NCBI GenBank assembly: GCA_937959175.1
Contig: CALGAS010000095.1
Span: forward strand, 1-7,444
From: an uncultured bacterium
GTDB taxonomy: Bacteria > Planctomycetota > Planctomycetia > Pirellulales > UBA1268
DNA: 7,444 bases
Direction: 5' to 3'
The stretch's first letter is position 1. Every line of letters begins with the position of its first letter. Positions 1-5,722 of this stretch are shown one piece after another. The notes beneath the pieces were generated by a model. The model had not been told where the DNA came from, ran no database searches, and saw only the letters and a program-made list of their open reading frames with translations. The translations under genes were made by a program, and so were the position numbers.

Positions 1-40
1 GGGACTGGCTCCGAGCGAAGCGAGGTGCCTGTACCCTTTT
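1..40 (+). repeat. Imperfect palindrome (hairpin) with trailing T run, REP-like
   Basis: Bases 1-36 fold into one long hairpin. Pairs are 1-3 with 34-36, 4-5 with 31-32 (A33 bulged), 7-9 with 27-29, 11-12 with 24-25 and 15-16 with 20-21. The mismatches are symmetrical: T6/T30, T10/T26 and tandem G-A/A-G at 13-14/22-23. The tip (15-21) is GCGAAGC, known as an unusually stable DNA mini-hairpin. TTTT follows at 37-40. The structure could be a dispersed REP-type element or a rho-independent terminator for plus-strand transcription entering from the left. Similar G-rich palindromes followed by CCTTTTCC are, from memory, common between genes in planctomycete genomes. The window begins at the first base of the stem, so the element may extend further left. 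There is no second copy in the window. Confidence 0.5.
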
Positions 41-123
41 CCAACCCGAGGACACGCGAAATACGGGCCCACCCCGAGCCTGCAGCATGGCGGCAACGTG
101 GTGACGCACGGAGACCGAAAGGG

Positions 124-969
124 TCAGCGGTCGGAGAGGCTCTCGACGTGGCGCTTGACGTCGGCTGTCACGTCGCCACCGGTTTCCCGGAGACGGACGG
201 AGAGCGGCGGGGTCTCGGGATCCCGGCGGACGTCGGCGAGATAGTCTTGGAGCAAGGTGCGCCGCTCAGGAGTCGTGTTGAGCAGCCAGTGGACCCAGCA
301 CCAGGCCTCGGCGTAGTGGTCCTGCGACATCGCCCCGGCCGACTCGAGCCGCTCCATCCGGGCGATGTCCGGCCGCCAGGTGCCCTCGATCAGCCGGCCG
401 GCCAGGTGGGCGACATGGGGCGGATGAAGGCCCTGATCGGCCCGCGGCCGCTCGAAATACTCGGCGATGCCCTCATCGAGCCAGAGCGGGACCGCCGGCA
501 CGACGGCATGGACGTAGCCATGGGTCGTCTCATGGCGAAGATCCTCGGCGACGCGATCCTGCCAGGCCGCGAAAATCGAGAGCGTCGTGTCGGTCTCGAC
601 GAAGAAGGCTCGCCGCGGCGGCAGGCTCGGAAACCGCTCCGCCACGAAGGCCTGATAGCGGGCTGGGTTTTCAAACAGGTAGAGGTTGACCGGCTCATCA
701 GAAATCGGGAGGCCGAGTTGCTGGCTGACGTCGGCCCGCATGGCTTCGAGCTCCCGGACGAGCCGATGCTGGCCGGCCAGCGGAAAGTCGGCGTGGATCA
801 GCAGTTGGCCCGCGGTCAGCGTCGTGCGACCAGGCAGGGTTGCCGATGAGGCTGAGCCGCCGGGGATAACCGCGTCCGACAGGCCACCGGGCCAGCCGGG
901 CGTCGTGACGATCTGCGCGCAGCCGGCCAGGAGCAGGGCGGCTACCAATGGGAGAATTCGGAAGACCAA
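124..969 (-). CDS. Putative lipoprotein with HExxH metallopeptidase domain (peptidase MA-like)
   Basis: Predicted lipid-anchored or exported zinc-dependent peptidase of the gluzincin (peptidase MA-like) type; substrate unknown. With the TTG start at 969 the protein is 281 residues and begins with a textbook lipoprotein signal: MVFR, a hydrophobic stretch, then the lipobox LLAGC with Cys17. AGAGGA lies six bases before this TTG. An in-frame ATG at 1035 would add 22 residues (303 aa), with a long non-hydrophobic leader and 32 bases of overlap with the upstream gene, so I prefer the TTG. The zinc motif HETTH is at residues 146-150 (168-172 in the long form), followed by PLWLDEGIAEYFE at 161-173, which supplies the downstream Glu ligand (Glu166 or Glu170). 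This layout matches the peptidase MA-like families common in planctomycetes. The gene lies 34 bases behind the receiver-like gene and is probably co-transcribed with it. Confidence is high for a coding gene with this fold, low for any substrate. Confidence 0.85.
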   Translation of the reverse strand: MVFRILPLVAALLLAGCAQIVTTPGWPGGLSDAVIPGGSASSATLPGRTTLTAGQLLIHADFPLAGQHRLVRELEAMRADVSQQLGLPISDEPVNLYLFENPARYQAFVAERFPSLPPRRAFFVETDTTLSIFAAWQDRVAEDLRHETTHGYVHAVVPAVPLWLDEGIAEYFERPRADQGLHPPHVAHLAGRLIEGTWRPDIARMERLESAGAMSQDHYAEAWCWVHWLLNTTPERRTLLQDYLADVRRDPETPPLSVRLRETGGDVTADVKRHVESLSDR

Positions 970-975
970 GCGGAG

Positions 976-981
976 TCCTCT
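976..981 (-). promoter_or_regulatory. Ribosome binding site supporting a TTG start at 969
   Basis: On the minus strand AGAGGA lies six bases upstream of the TTG at 969-967. It is a better-placed site than the AGGGGG that sits only three bases before the competing ATG at 1035. Together with the compact lipoprotein signal peptide that results, it decides the start chosen for the peptidase gene. Confidence 0.5.
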
Positions 982-1003
982 CGCGGCGACGGGAGGCGGG
1001 ATG

Positions 1004-1858
1004 CTATCGGCCTGCCGTCCCGAGCGGAAGGCCATCTGCCCCCTGTTCCGTGAGGCGGTGAATCGTGCCGGCCAGGGCCTCCGCCGAGACGGGGCGGCCC
1101 AACACCGCCGCTGCGCCTTTCCGGAGGGCCGCCTGGGCCCTGTCAGGACGGGGGAACGACTCCAGCACGACGATCCGCAGGGCGGGCCGATTCGCTGCCA
1201 TCATCTCGAGCCAGGCCAGGTCGTCGTCGCTGAGATTCCCCACGTCCCAGATGAGGACGCCGGCCCGTTCATCAAGCGGCGGACGCCCATGGCTCCGCCG
1301 GATGGCGGGGCAGCCGATCATCACCAGCAGATCGCACAGCCCCTCCAGATCGACCGCCCGCTTTGCCGCCGCCGACACCGGCGGCAGCCCGCCGTCGGCT
1401 CCGAATAAAGCCTCGCTGGCGGCCGCCGCCCGCTCTTCCCTTCGGACGGTCGCGGGCAGGCCGAGGCTTCCCGGTCGGCCGGCATCCCGATCCCGGAGCC
1501 ACCAGGCCAGCCGTCCCGGGAGATCGTGCCAGGGCACCTCCTCGAGCCCGGGCAGCGGCGGCCCGCTGCGGCGACGACCATCGACCAGCCCGCCGGCCAC
1601 GGAAACCAGCGGGGCCAGCGGCCAGCGACGCGAAACCGAGACCGCTGCTGCGAGCGACCAGTGGTCCGGTGTCGGGGAGGCAAGCAGGATCACCGCCGGC
1701 GACCGCTCCGCAAGCATCTCAGGCACGTCCCGAAGGGCCTCGGCCGCTGTTAGCCGCTCGTGAACCTCGCCGAACTGCCGGGTCCACTGCCGAGCCAGGC
1801 GGAGGTCGGCCGATGTCGACGGCCCGATCCAAAGCAGACGATGCGGGATAGTCGGCAT
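1004..1858 (-). CDS. Hypothetical protein with two degenerate receiver-like (CheY-like) domains
   Basis: A 284-residue cytosolic protein with no signal or membrane segment. Residues about 6-90 have an alternating beta/alpha pattern like a response-regulator receiver: RLLWIG, then an ILLASPTP strand where the phospho-Asp would be, then PLAPLVSVAGG. The Asp is absent. Residues about 172-272 repeat the pattern more clearly: VLIWDVGN with Asp205 at the phosphoacceptor position, LRIVVLESF, then GAAAVLGRPVSAEALAGTI, which resembles the conserved GA-Y-L-K-P end of receivers with Arg255 for the usual Lys. The linker is rich in Arg, Ala and Pro. No output domain is visible. ATG 1858 was chosen because homology-like structure starts there. 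The frame is open to an ATG at 2011, but those extra 51 residues are low-complexity and have no receiver pattern. It is likely first in an operon with the peptidase gene and is divergent from the Mur block. The receiver assignment is my pattern reading, not a database match. Confidence 0.75.
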   Translation of the reverse strand: MPTIPHRLLWIGPSTSADLRLARQWTRQFGEVHERLTAAEALRDVPEMLAERSPAVILLASPTPDHWSLAAAVSVSRRWPLAPLVSVAGGLVDGRRRSGPPLPGLEEVPWHDLPGRLAWWLRDRDAGRPGSLGLPATVRREERAAAASEALFGADGGLPPVSAAAKRAVDLEGLCDLLVMIGCPAIRRSHGRPPLDERAGVLIWDVGNLSDDDLAWLEMMAANRPALRIVVLESFPRPDRAQAALRKGAAAVLGRPVSAEALAGTIHRLTEQGADGLPLGTAGR

Positions 1859-2078
1859 CGGTGAGATCAGCCCCGGGGAATCTACTGGCAGGCAGCGAGC
1901 AGGCAGATTGTCTCGCTGGGATCCTTCTGGCGTCCAGTCGCGGCCGCCCGCCGCGTCGGGACCCGGCGGAACAGCGGCGAAGCGGGCCGATCGAGCGACC
2001 ACGCATGGCAAGCCGGGCAGTCTGCACGAGGGAGCGAAAATACCGGGTTTTGGGCTGCATCGCTCGATTCCTTTGGGC

Positions 2079-2106
2079 TTGACCGTGATCTGGCGGTGCC
2101 GAAAAT
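2079..2106 (+). promoter_or_regulatory. Candidate sigma-70-type promoter for the Mur/FtsQ block
   Basis: TTGACC (2079-2084) matches five of six bases of the -35 consensus. After a 16-base spacer, GAAAAT (2101-2106) matches four of six of the -10 consensus. It lies about 110 bases before the Mur ligase start, in a locally A/T-richer patch. This is a pattern match only, and planctomycete promoters are poorly characterised. Confidence 0.25.
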
Positions 2107-2203
2107 CCGCAGTCGGTGGTGCTCAGGGAAGAGCCCGCTCGGTTTGCATGTCGCTCGCCGTACTGGAATGGCCGCCGAGGCCGTTTGGGTGGCGACAGGT
2201 GGC

Positions 2204-2209
2204 AGGAGG
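2204..2209 (+). promoter_or_regulatory. Strong Shine-Dalgarno fixing the Mur ligase start
   Basis: A full AGGAGG lies seven bases before the ATG at 2217. It is the only perfect site I found in the window and decides the start: the upstream in-frame ATG at 1908 would add 103 residues with no Mur-like content. Confidence 0.8.
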
Positions 2210-2216
2210 CCCGTTG

Positions 2217-3737
2217 ATGCGACGCAGAAAAGTTTCCGGCGGTCCTGTGGCCGGCAGTGGTGCCAGGGCCAAGGGCGGACACACAAGCGGGCGGGCCGCG
2301 GCGCCGTGGTCGCTGGCAGCCTTACTGCCTGAGGGCCGCTTCATCGGTGGTCGCGACATCCTCGCTTCCGAGGTCTGCGACACCGTGGAGGCCTGTGGCC
2401 CGGGGCGCATCTTCGTGGCCCGGATGCGGCCCGACGGCGACGGGCACGACGACGTGGCTGCCGCGGTCGCCGCGGGGGTTGCCGGCATCTGCGTCGAGCG
2501 AATGGTGCCGGCGGCCGGGGTGCCGCAGTGCCTCGTGGCCGATACCACCTGGGCGCACGCCCGCCTTCGACAGGCGTTTCTCGGCGAGCCGAGCCGATCC
2601 TTGAGGGTCGTGGCCGTGACGGGGACCAGCGGCAAGTCGACCACCTGCTGGCTGGCCGCGGCCGCCCTGACCGAAGCCGGACACCGGGTCGGCATTCTTT
2701 CTGACCTCGGCTGCCTCGGCCCGGACGACGACGGGCCGACCACGGCCGACCTGACCCGGCCGGATGTCTTCGCAGCCTGGCTCGCCCGGCTGGCGGCGGC
2801 CGGCTGCACCCACGCGGTGGTCGAGGTCTCGAGCGTGATGCTGGCAGCTCACCTTCTGGCCGGCGTCGCCTGCGACACGGTCGTCGTCACCAACCTGGGC
2901 GAAGCGCATCTGGAGGAGCACGGCACGCGACGGGCCTACCACGCGGTCAAGGTGCGGGCCGTGGAGGCGCTCGTGCCGGAGGGCTGCCTGATCAGCGGCG
3001 TTGACGGCCGTCGCGACGCCTTTCTCACCCGGCGGCTGCCCGCCGGGGGACGACTCATCACCGCCGGTCTCGCCGCCGACCGCGACGTGCGGGCCAGGCC
3101 GGTCGAGGGCAGCCTGTTTGGCCGCACCGTCCTGACCGTCTGCGGCGGCAAGACCGTGCCGCTCACCCTCGACACGCCCACCGTGCCCTTCCTTCGTGAT
3201 GCGCTGCTGGCGTTGGCGGTGGCTGCCCGATACGGCGTCGCCTCCGAGGTCGCCGTCCGCGGCATCGAGGCGGCGGGGCGGATCTCGGCCCGTGCCGAGC
3301 GGCTCGACCGCGGGCAAGACGCAGCCGTCTTTCTCGATACGCCGACGAGCGGGCATGCTCTGGGGGCAACGCTGGCGAGCCTGCGGCGGCTAACCCCGGG
3401 CCGACTGGCAGTTTTGGCGGAGGCGGGCCTTGTCGACGATCTCGACCCGGCGACGTTCGACCGGCTTGTAGCCCGTCACGCCGATGCCACGGCCGTGGCC
3501 CCAGGCACGATCCTGGCCGACGATCCGGTGGAGGCCGACCTCGCTGCCTACGCCCGCGTCGACCGCCTGCTGGCGTCCCTCGGGCCGGGCGACTGCTGCC
3601 TCGTGCTCGGCCTGCCGATCCGCTTCTCCGGTCCGCCGGACACGCCGGGTGGGCACTTCCCGTTGGCCATGCTCGTCGACGCCTGGCTGCAAATGGCCGA
3701 TGCGACCGATCCCGGGGCCGTGCGGCCGGCGGCATGA
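2217..3737 (+). CDS. Divergent MurE-like Mur ligase family protein
   Basis: A 506-residue cytosolic protein with the three-domain plan of MurE, the ligase that adds the third stem-peptide residue to UDP-MurNAc-dipeptide. The N-terminal domain (about 45-125) keeps the PGDLFVA-DGH pattern as GPGRIFVA...DGDGHD, but the usual DSR before it reads CDT. The middle ATPase domain (about 130-345) has the P-loop GTSGKSTT at 136-143, EVSS at 203-206, TNLGEAHLEEHGT at 225-237 and Lys245 at the carbamylated-lysine position. Departures there are Val207 for the His of EVSSH and Ala230 for the Asp of DHLD. The C-terminal domain (about 350-490) retains only fragments such as AAGR and the hydrophobic VFLD strand. 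I cannot find the YAHTPDAL, GGDRDKGKRP, DNPR (diaminopimelate-binding) or GKGHE motifs; the GKGHE position reads GLPIRF. It may still bind ATP, but normal MurE activity is doubtful. It heads a block with the MurB-like and FtsQ-like genes. The family assignment is firm; the reaction is unknown. Confidence 0.9.
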   Translation: MRRRKVSGGPVAGSGARAKGGHTSGRAAAPWSLAALLPEGRFIGGRDILASEVCDTVEACGPGRIFVARMRPDGDGHDDVAAAVAAGVAGICVERMVPAAGVPQCLVADTTWAHARLRQAFLGEPSRSLRVVAVTGTSGKSTTCWLAAAALTEAGHRVGILSDLGCLGPDDDGPTTADLTRPDVFAAWLARLAAAGCTHAVVEVSSVMLAAHLLAGVACDTVVVTNLGEAHLEEHGTRRAYHAVKVRAVEALVPEGCLISGVDGRRDAFLTRRLPAGGRLITAGLAADRDVRARPVEGSLFGRTVLTVCGGKTVPLTLDTPTVPFLRDALLALAVAARYGVASEVAVRGIEAAGRISARAERLDRGQDAAVFLDTPTSGHALGATLASLRRLTPGRLAVLAEAGLVDDLDPATFDRLVARHADATAVAPGTILADDPVEADLAAYARVDRLLASLGPGDCCLVLGLPIRFSGPPDTPGGHFPLAMLVDAWLQMADATDPGAVRPAA

Positions 3738-3853
3738 GGGCGGCTGCCGGCGGCGGCATGGACTCAGAAGGCGGCCCTCGGCCACAATCTGGCGTGCCCC
3801 GGCACCCCGGACGGTTGGCGGTGGCGAGGTTTCGGAGTGAGGCAAGACGATGA
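3734..3853 (+). CDS. Possible 39-residue ORF linking the Mur ligase and MurB-like genes
   Basis: The ATG at 3734 overlaps the Mur ligase stop as ATGA. The frame runs 39 codons to a TGA at 3851-3853, which overlaps the MurB-like ATG at 3850, again as ATGA. The product would be small, basic at its C-terminus and rich in Gly, Ala, Arg and Pro, with no recognisable motif. It could be a real small protein, or a translated spacer that couples translation of the two genes. Stop codons are rare in sequence this rich in G+C, so chance is a serious alternative. Confidence 0.2.
   Translation: MRAAAGGGMDSEGGPRPQSGVPRHPGRLAVARFRSEARR
3839..3842 (+). promoter_or_regulatory. Shine-Dalgarno for the MurB-like gene
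   Basis: GAGG ends seven bases before the ATG at 3850, and a GGAG lies just upstream at 3834-3837. This supports initiation at 3850, with or without coupling from the preceding small frame. Confidence 0.5.
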
Positions 3854-4761
3854 ACAAGCCAGCAGCGAGCCGAGCCGACCACGACAGCCCCTTTGACGAT
3901 CTGCCGGTGGCGGTTTCCCGGGGTGAGCCCCTCGCCCCCCATACCTGGCTCGGGATCGGAGGCGAGGCTGCCTGGTTCTGCGAGCCGGTCGATGTCGACG
4001 CGCTTGCCGGCGTGGTGGGTCGCTGCCATGACCGCTCGATTCCGCTCCGGGTAATCGGCGGCGGCTCGAATATCCTGGTCGCGGCGGCCGGATTCTCCGG
4101 GATGGTGGTGCGGCTGTCGGCACCGGCCTTCTGCGACATCGCCGTCGAGCCGCCGCTGGTCAAGGCGGGGGCGGGCGCAAAGCTCGTTCATGTGGTCTCG
4201 GCAGCGGTGCAGGCGGGGCTGGCGGGCCTCGAGATGCTCGTCGACATCCCGGGCACGCTCGGCGGTGCCCTGGTCGGCAATGCCGGCGGCCATGGCGGCG
4301 ACATCGGCCAGCGGGTCCGGGAGGTGACGGTGATGCTGCCGGACGGCACGGTCGAGACCCGTGGCCGCAGCCGGCTGGCTTTCGAGTCCCGCTGGAGCAA
4401 TCTGGACGACTGCATTGTCGTCTCCTGCCTGTTGGAACTTGACGAGGAAGACCCGGGCCTGCTGACCAAGCGGATGCAAAAGCAGTGGATCCTCGGCCGC
4501 AGCACGCAGCCCAGTGGCACTCGAAACGTGGCGATGATGTTCAAGGATCCGCTCGGCACGACCGCCGAAAGCCTGATCGAGCAGGCCGGCGGCCGCGACC
4601 TCCGCTACGGCGAAGCTTCCGTCTACGGCCCCCACGCCAACTTCCTCGTTGCCAGCGCCGGCTGCACGACCGAGGATGCCCGCTCGCTTGTGGAGTTGGT
4701 CCGAGATCGGGTCCGGCAGCGGCTGGGCGTGGAGCTCACGCCGCTGATCCAGGTCTGGTGA
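3850..4761 (+). CDS. murB: MurB-like FAD-binding protein (UDP-MurNAc dehydrogenase family) with altered catalytic residues
   Basis: A 303-residue cytosolic protein of the short (type II) MurB family. MurB reduces UDP-GlcNAc-enolpyruvate to UDP-MurNAc with NADPH and FAD. FAD-binding motifs are intact: HTWLGIGG at 31-38, IGGGSNILV at 69-77 and IPGTLGGALVGNAGG at 133-147. The substrate domain is recognisable: QP at 220-221, FKDP at 231-234, SLIEQAGG at 241-248 and HANFLV at 262-267. Catalytic positions differ. The family's proton-donor Ser (GS-x-FKNP) aligns without a gap to Ala228-Met229. The terminal PEV Glu aligns to Leu299 in LTPLIQVW, where the protein also ends early. The FGYR-x-S motif reads FESRWS, losing Tyr but keeping Arg181. 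The gene follows the MurE-like gene by 112 bases and shares GTGA with a possible start of the FtsQ-like gene. Family membership is very likely. Normal MurB activity is doubtful, so the symbol marks family only. Confidence 0.9.
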   Translation: MNKPAASRADHDSPFDDLPVAVSRGEPLAPHTWLGIGGEAAWFCEPVDVDALAGVVGRCHDRSIPLRVIGGGSNILVAAAGFSGMVVRLSAPAFCDIAVEPPLVKAGAGAKLVHVVSAAVQAGLAGLEMLVDIPGTLGGALVGNAGGHGGDIGQRVREVTVMLPDGTVETRGRSRLAFESRWSNLDDCIVVSCLLELDEEDPGLLTKRMQKQWILGRSTQPSGTRNVAMMFKDPLGTTAESLIEQAGGRDLRYGEASVYGPHANFLVASAGCTTEDARSLVELVRDRVRQRLGVELTPLIQVW

Positions 4762-4814
4762 CGGGCGGAACCGTCTCCGGGCCCTCCGTGGCTCCAACGC
4801 CGTTTTTGTTTTGC

Positions 4815-5708
4815 ATGGCCACCGCTCCCATGAGTGCCTTTCCTCGCCGCCGCCAAGAACCGAATGATCCGCCGCCGGAGAGCGGCGGGGCGGCCTTCGT
4901 CCGCGAGCATCGGGCCGGACTGGCGGCGATTGCCGTCGCGACCGCCGCCGTCATCGCTGGCTGGCTCGGGTGGCGGGAACTTGCCGATCGGGTGCGGGCC
5001 GATCCCGACTCGATCCTCCAGCCTGAGGCGGTGGAACTCATTGGCGTCGCCCCCTGGATTCAGGCCGATGTCCGCAGTGAGGCCCTTCGCGACGCCAGCC
5101 TCGACGGCGGGCTGCCGCTCGACGATCCCGAACTCACGCGACGGCTGGCGCGAGCCTTTGCCATTCATCCGTGGGTCAGCGAGGTCGTCTCGGTCAAGAT
5201 CCGGCACCCGGCGGCGGCCACCGTCGAAATCCGCTGCCGAGAACCGGTCGCCATGGTCCGCGTCCCCGGCGGGCTGCTTGCCGTCGACGCCACGGGCGTG
5301 CTCCTGCCGAGCAAGGACTTCAACGGCCAGTCGGCCGCCCCTTATCCGCGGATCAGCGGAATCACCAGCAGCCCGCGGGGCGCCGAGGGGTTCCCCTGGG
5401 AGGATCCGCTGGTCGAAGAAGCAGCAGCCGTGGCCGCAGTGATTGGCCCGGAGTGGGACGCCCTCGGCCTGACCGAATGCCGCCCCGTCGTCGTTGGCGA
5501 CCAGACCGCGTGGGAGCTCAGCGACGGAGACCGCCTCGTGATCCGGTTTGGGTCGGCGCCGGGTTCGGAACGCGAGGGTGAGCCGACGGTCGCGATGAAG
5601 CTCGCCCGCCTCCGCGACCTTGTGGAAGATGGGCTCACCGGCACGGTCGACCTGACTCTACCCGAAGGCGATCAGAACCCGGCGACGATACCCGCCGCGG
5701 CCCCCTAA
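4815..5708 (+). CDS. ftsQ: FtsQ/DivIB-like cell division protein with POTRA domain
   Basis: About 297 residues with the layout of FtsQ, a bitopic inner-membrane protein that links division proteins and regulates septal wall synthesis. It has a Pro/Arg-rich cytoplasmic tail (1-33), one membrane segment (about 35-53, Ala/Ile-rich, ending GWLGW), then an extracytoplasmic POTRA region from about 72. Family-like elements include AFAIHPWVSEVVSVKIRHP (114-132), CREPVAMV at 141-148, and LLAVDATGVLLP at 154-165. Later KLARLRDLV (262-270) and TVDLTLP (277-283) match the beta-domain end. Other possible starts are GTG 4758, which overlaps the MurB-like stop as GTGA and gives 316 residues, and ATG 4830. 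None has a clear Shine-Dalgarno; 4815 is preceded by a T-rich stretch. It is last in the plus-strand block. No ftsA or ftsZ follows; the next gene is convergent only 14 bases away. Confidence in the family is good despite low sequence conservation. Confidence 0.85.
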   Translation: MATAPMSAFPRRRQEPNDPPPESGGAAFVREHRAGLAAIAVATAAVIAGWLGWRELADRVRADPDSILQPEAVELIGVAPWIQADVRSEALRDASLDGGLPLDDPELTRRLARAFAIHPWVSEVVSVKIRHPAAATVEIRCREPVAMVRVPGGLLAVDATGVLLPSKDFNGQSAAPYPRISGITSSPRGAEGFPWEDPLVEEAAAVAAVIGPEWDALGLTECRPVVVGDQTAWELSDGDRLVIRFGSAPGSEREGEPTVAMKLARLRDLVEDGLTGTVDLTLPEGDQNPATIPAAAP

Positions 5709-5722
5709 CGGTGCCATCACCC

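Larger units (their letters stand above)
1859..2216. promoter_or_regulatory. Divergent intergenic region between the receiver-like gene and the Mur ligase gene
   Basis: This 358-base stretch separates two divergently transcribed units, so it must hold promoters for both. Reading frames cross it in both directions, but their translations are low-complexity, rich in Arg, Gly and Pro, and resemble nothing recognisable. It holds the least G+C-rich patches of the left half, around 2035-2055 and 2066-2106. I see one weak sigma-70-like candidate for the plus strand and a strong Shine-Dalgarno at its right end. I found no tRNA, riboswitch or convincing terminator in it. Confidence 0.5.

Noticed and set aside
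25..849. Open frame of 274 codons on the plus strand
   Set aside because: It is antisense to the lipoprotein peptidase, which has a signal peptide and an HExxH motif; the plus-strand product has no recognisable features.
1859..2011. N-terminal extension of the receiver-like protein
   Set aside because: The extra 51 residues are low-complexity and lie in the divergent promoter region; the receiver-like pattern begins right after the ATG at 1858.
2036..2052. Apparent palindrome with AAAA and TTTT arms around CCGGG
   Set aside because: The central CCGG is off-centre, so the inner bases do not pair; only the four-base arms match.
1908..2216. N-terminal extension of the Mur ligase to an upstream ATG
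   Set aside because: The 103 extra residues show no Mur-like pattern, and a perfect AGGAGG stands seven bases before the ATG at 2217.
3163..4797. Long (544-codon) open frame on the minus strand
   Set aside because: It lies antisense to the C-terminal half of the Mur ligase and the whole MurB-like gene. Its translation is low-complexity and rich in Arg, Pro and His, typical of a shadow frame in high-G+C DNA.
5709..5722. Terminator between the convergent FtsQ-like and isochorismatase-like genes
   Set aside because: The gap is only 14 bases, and I see no stable stem or T run in or next to it.
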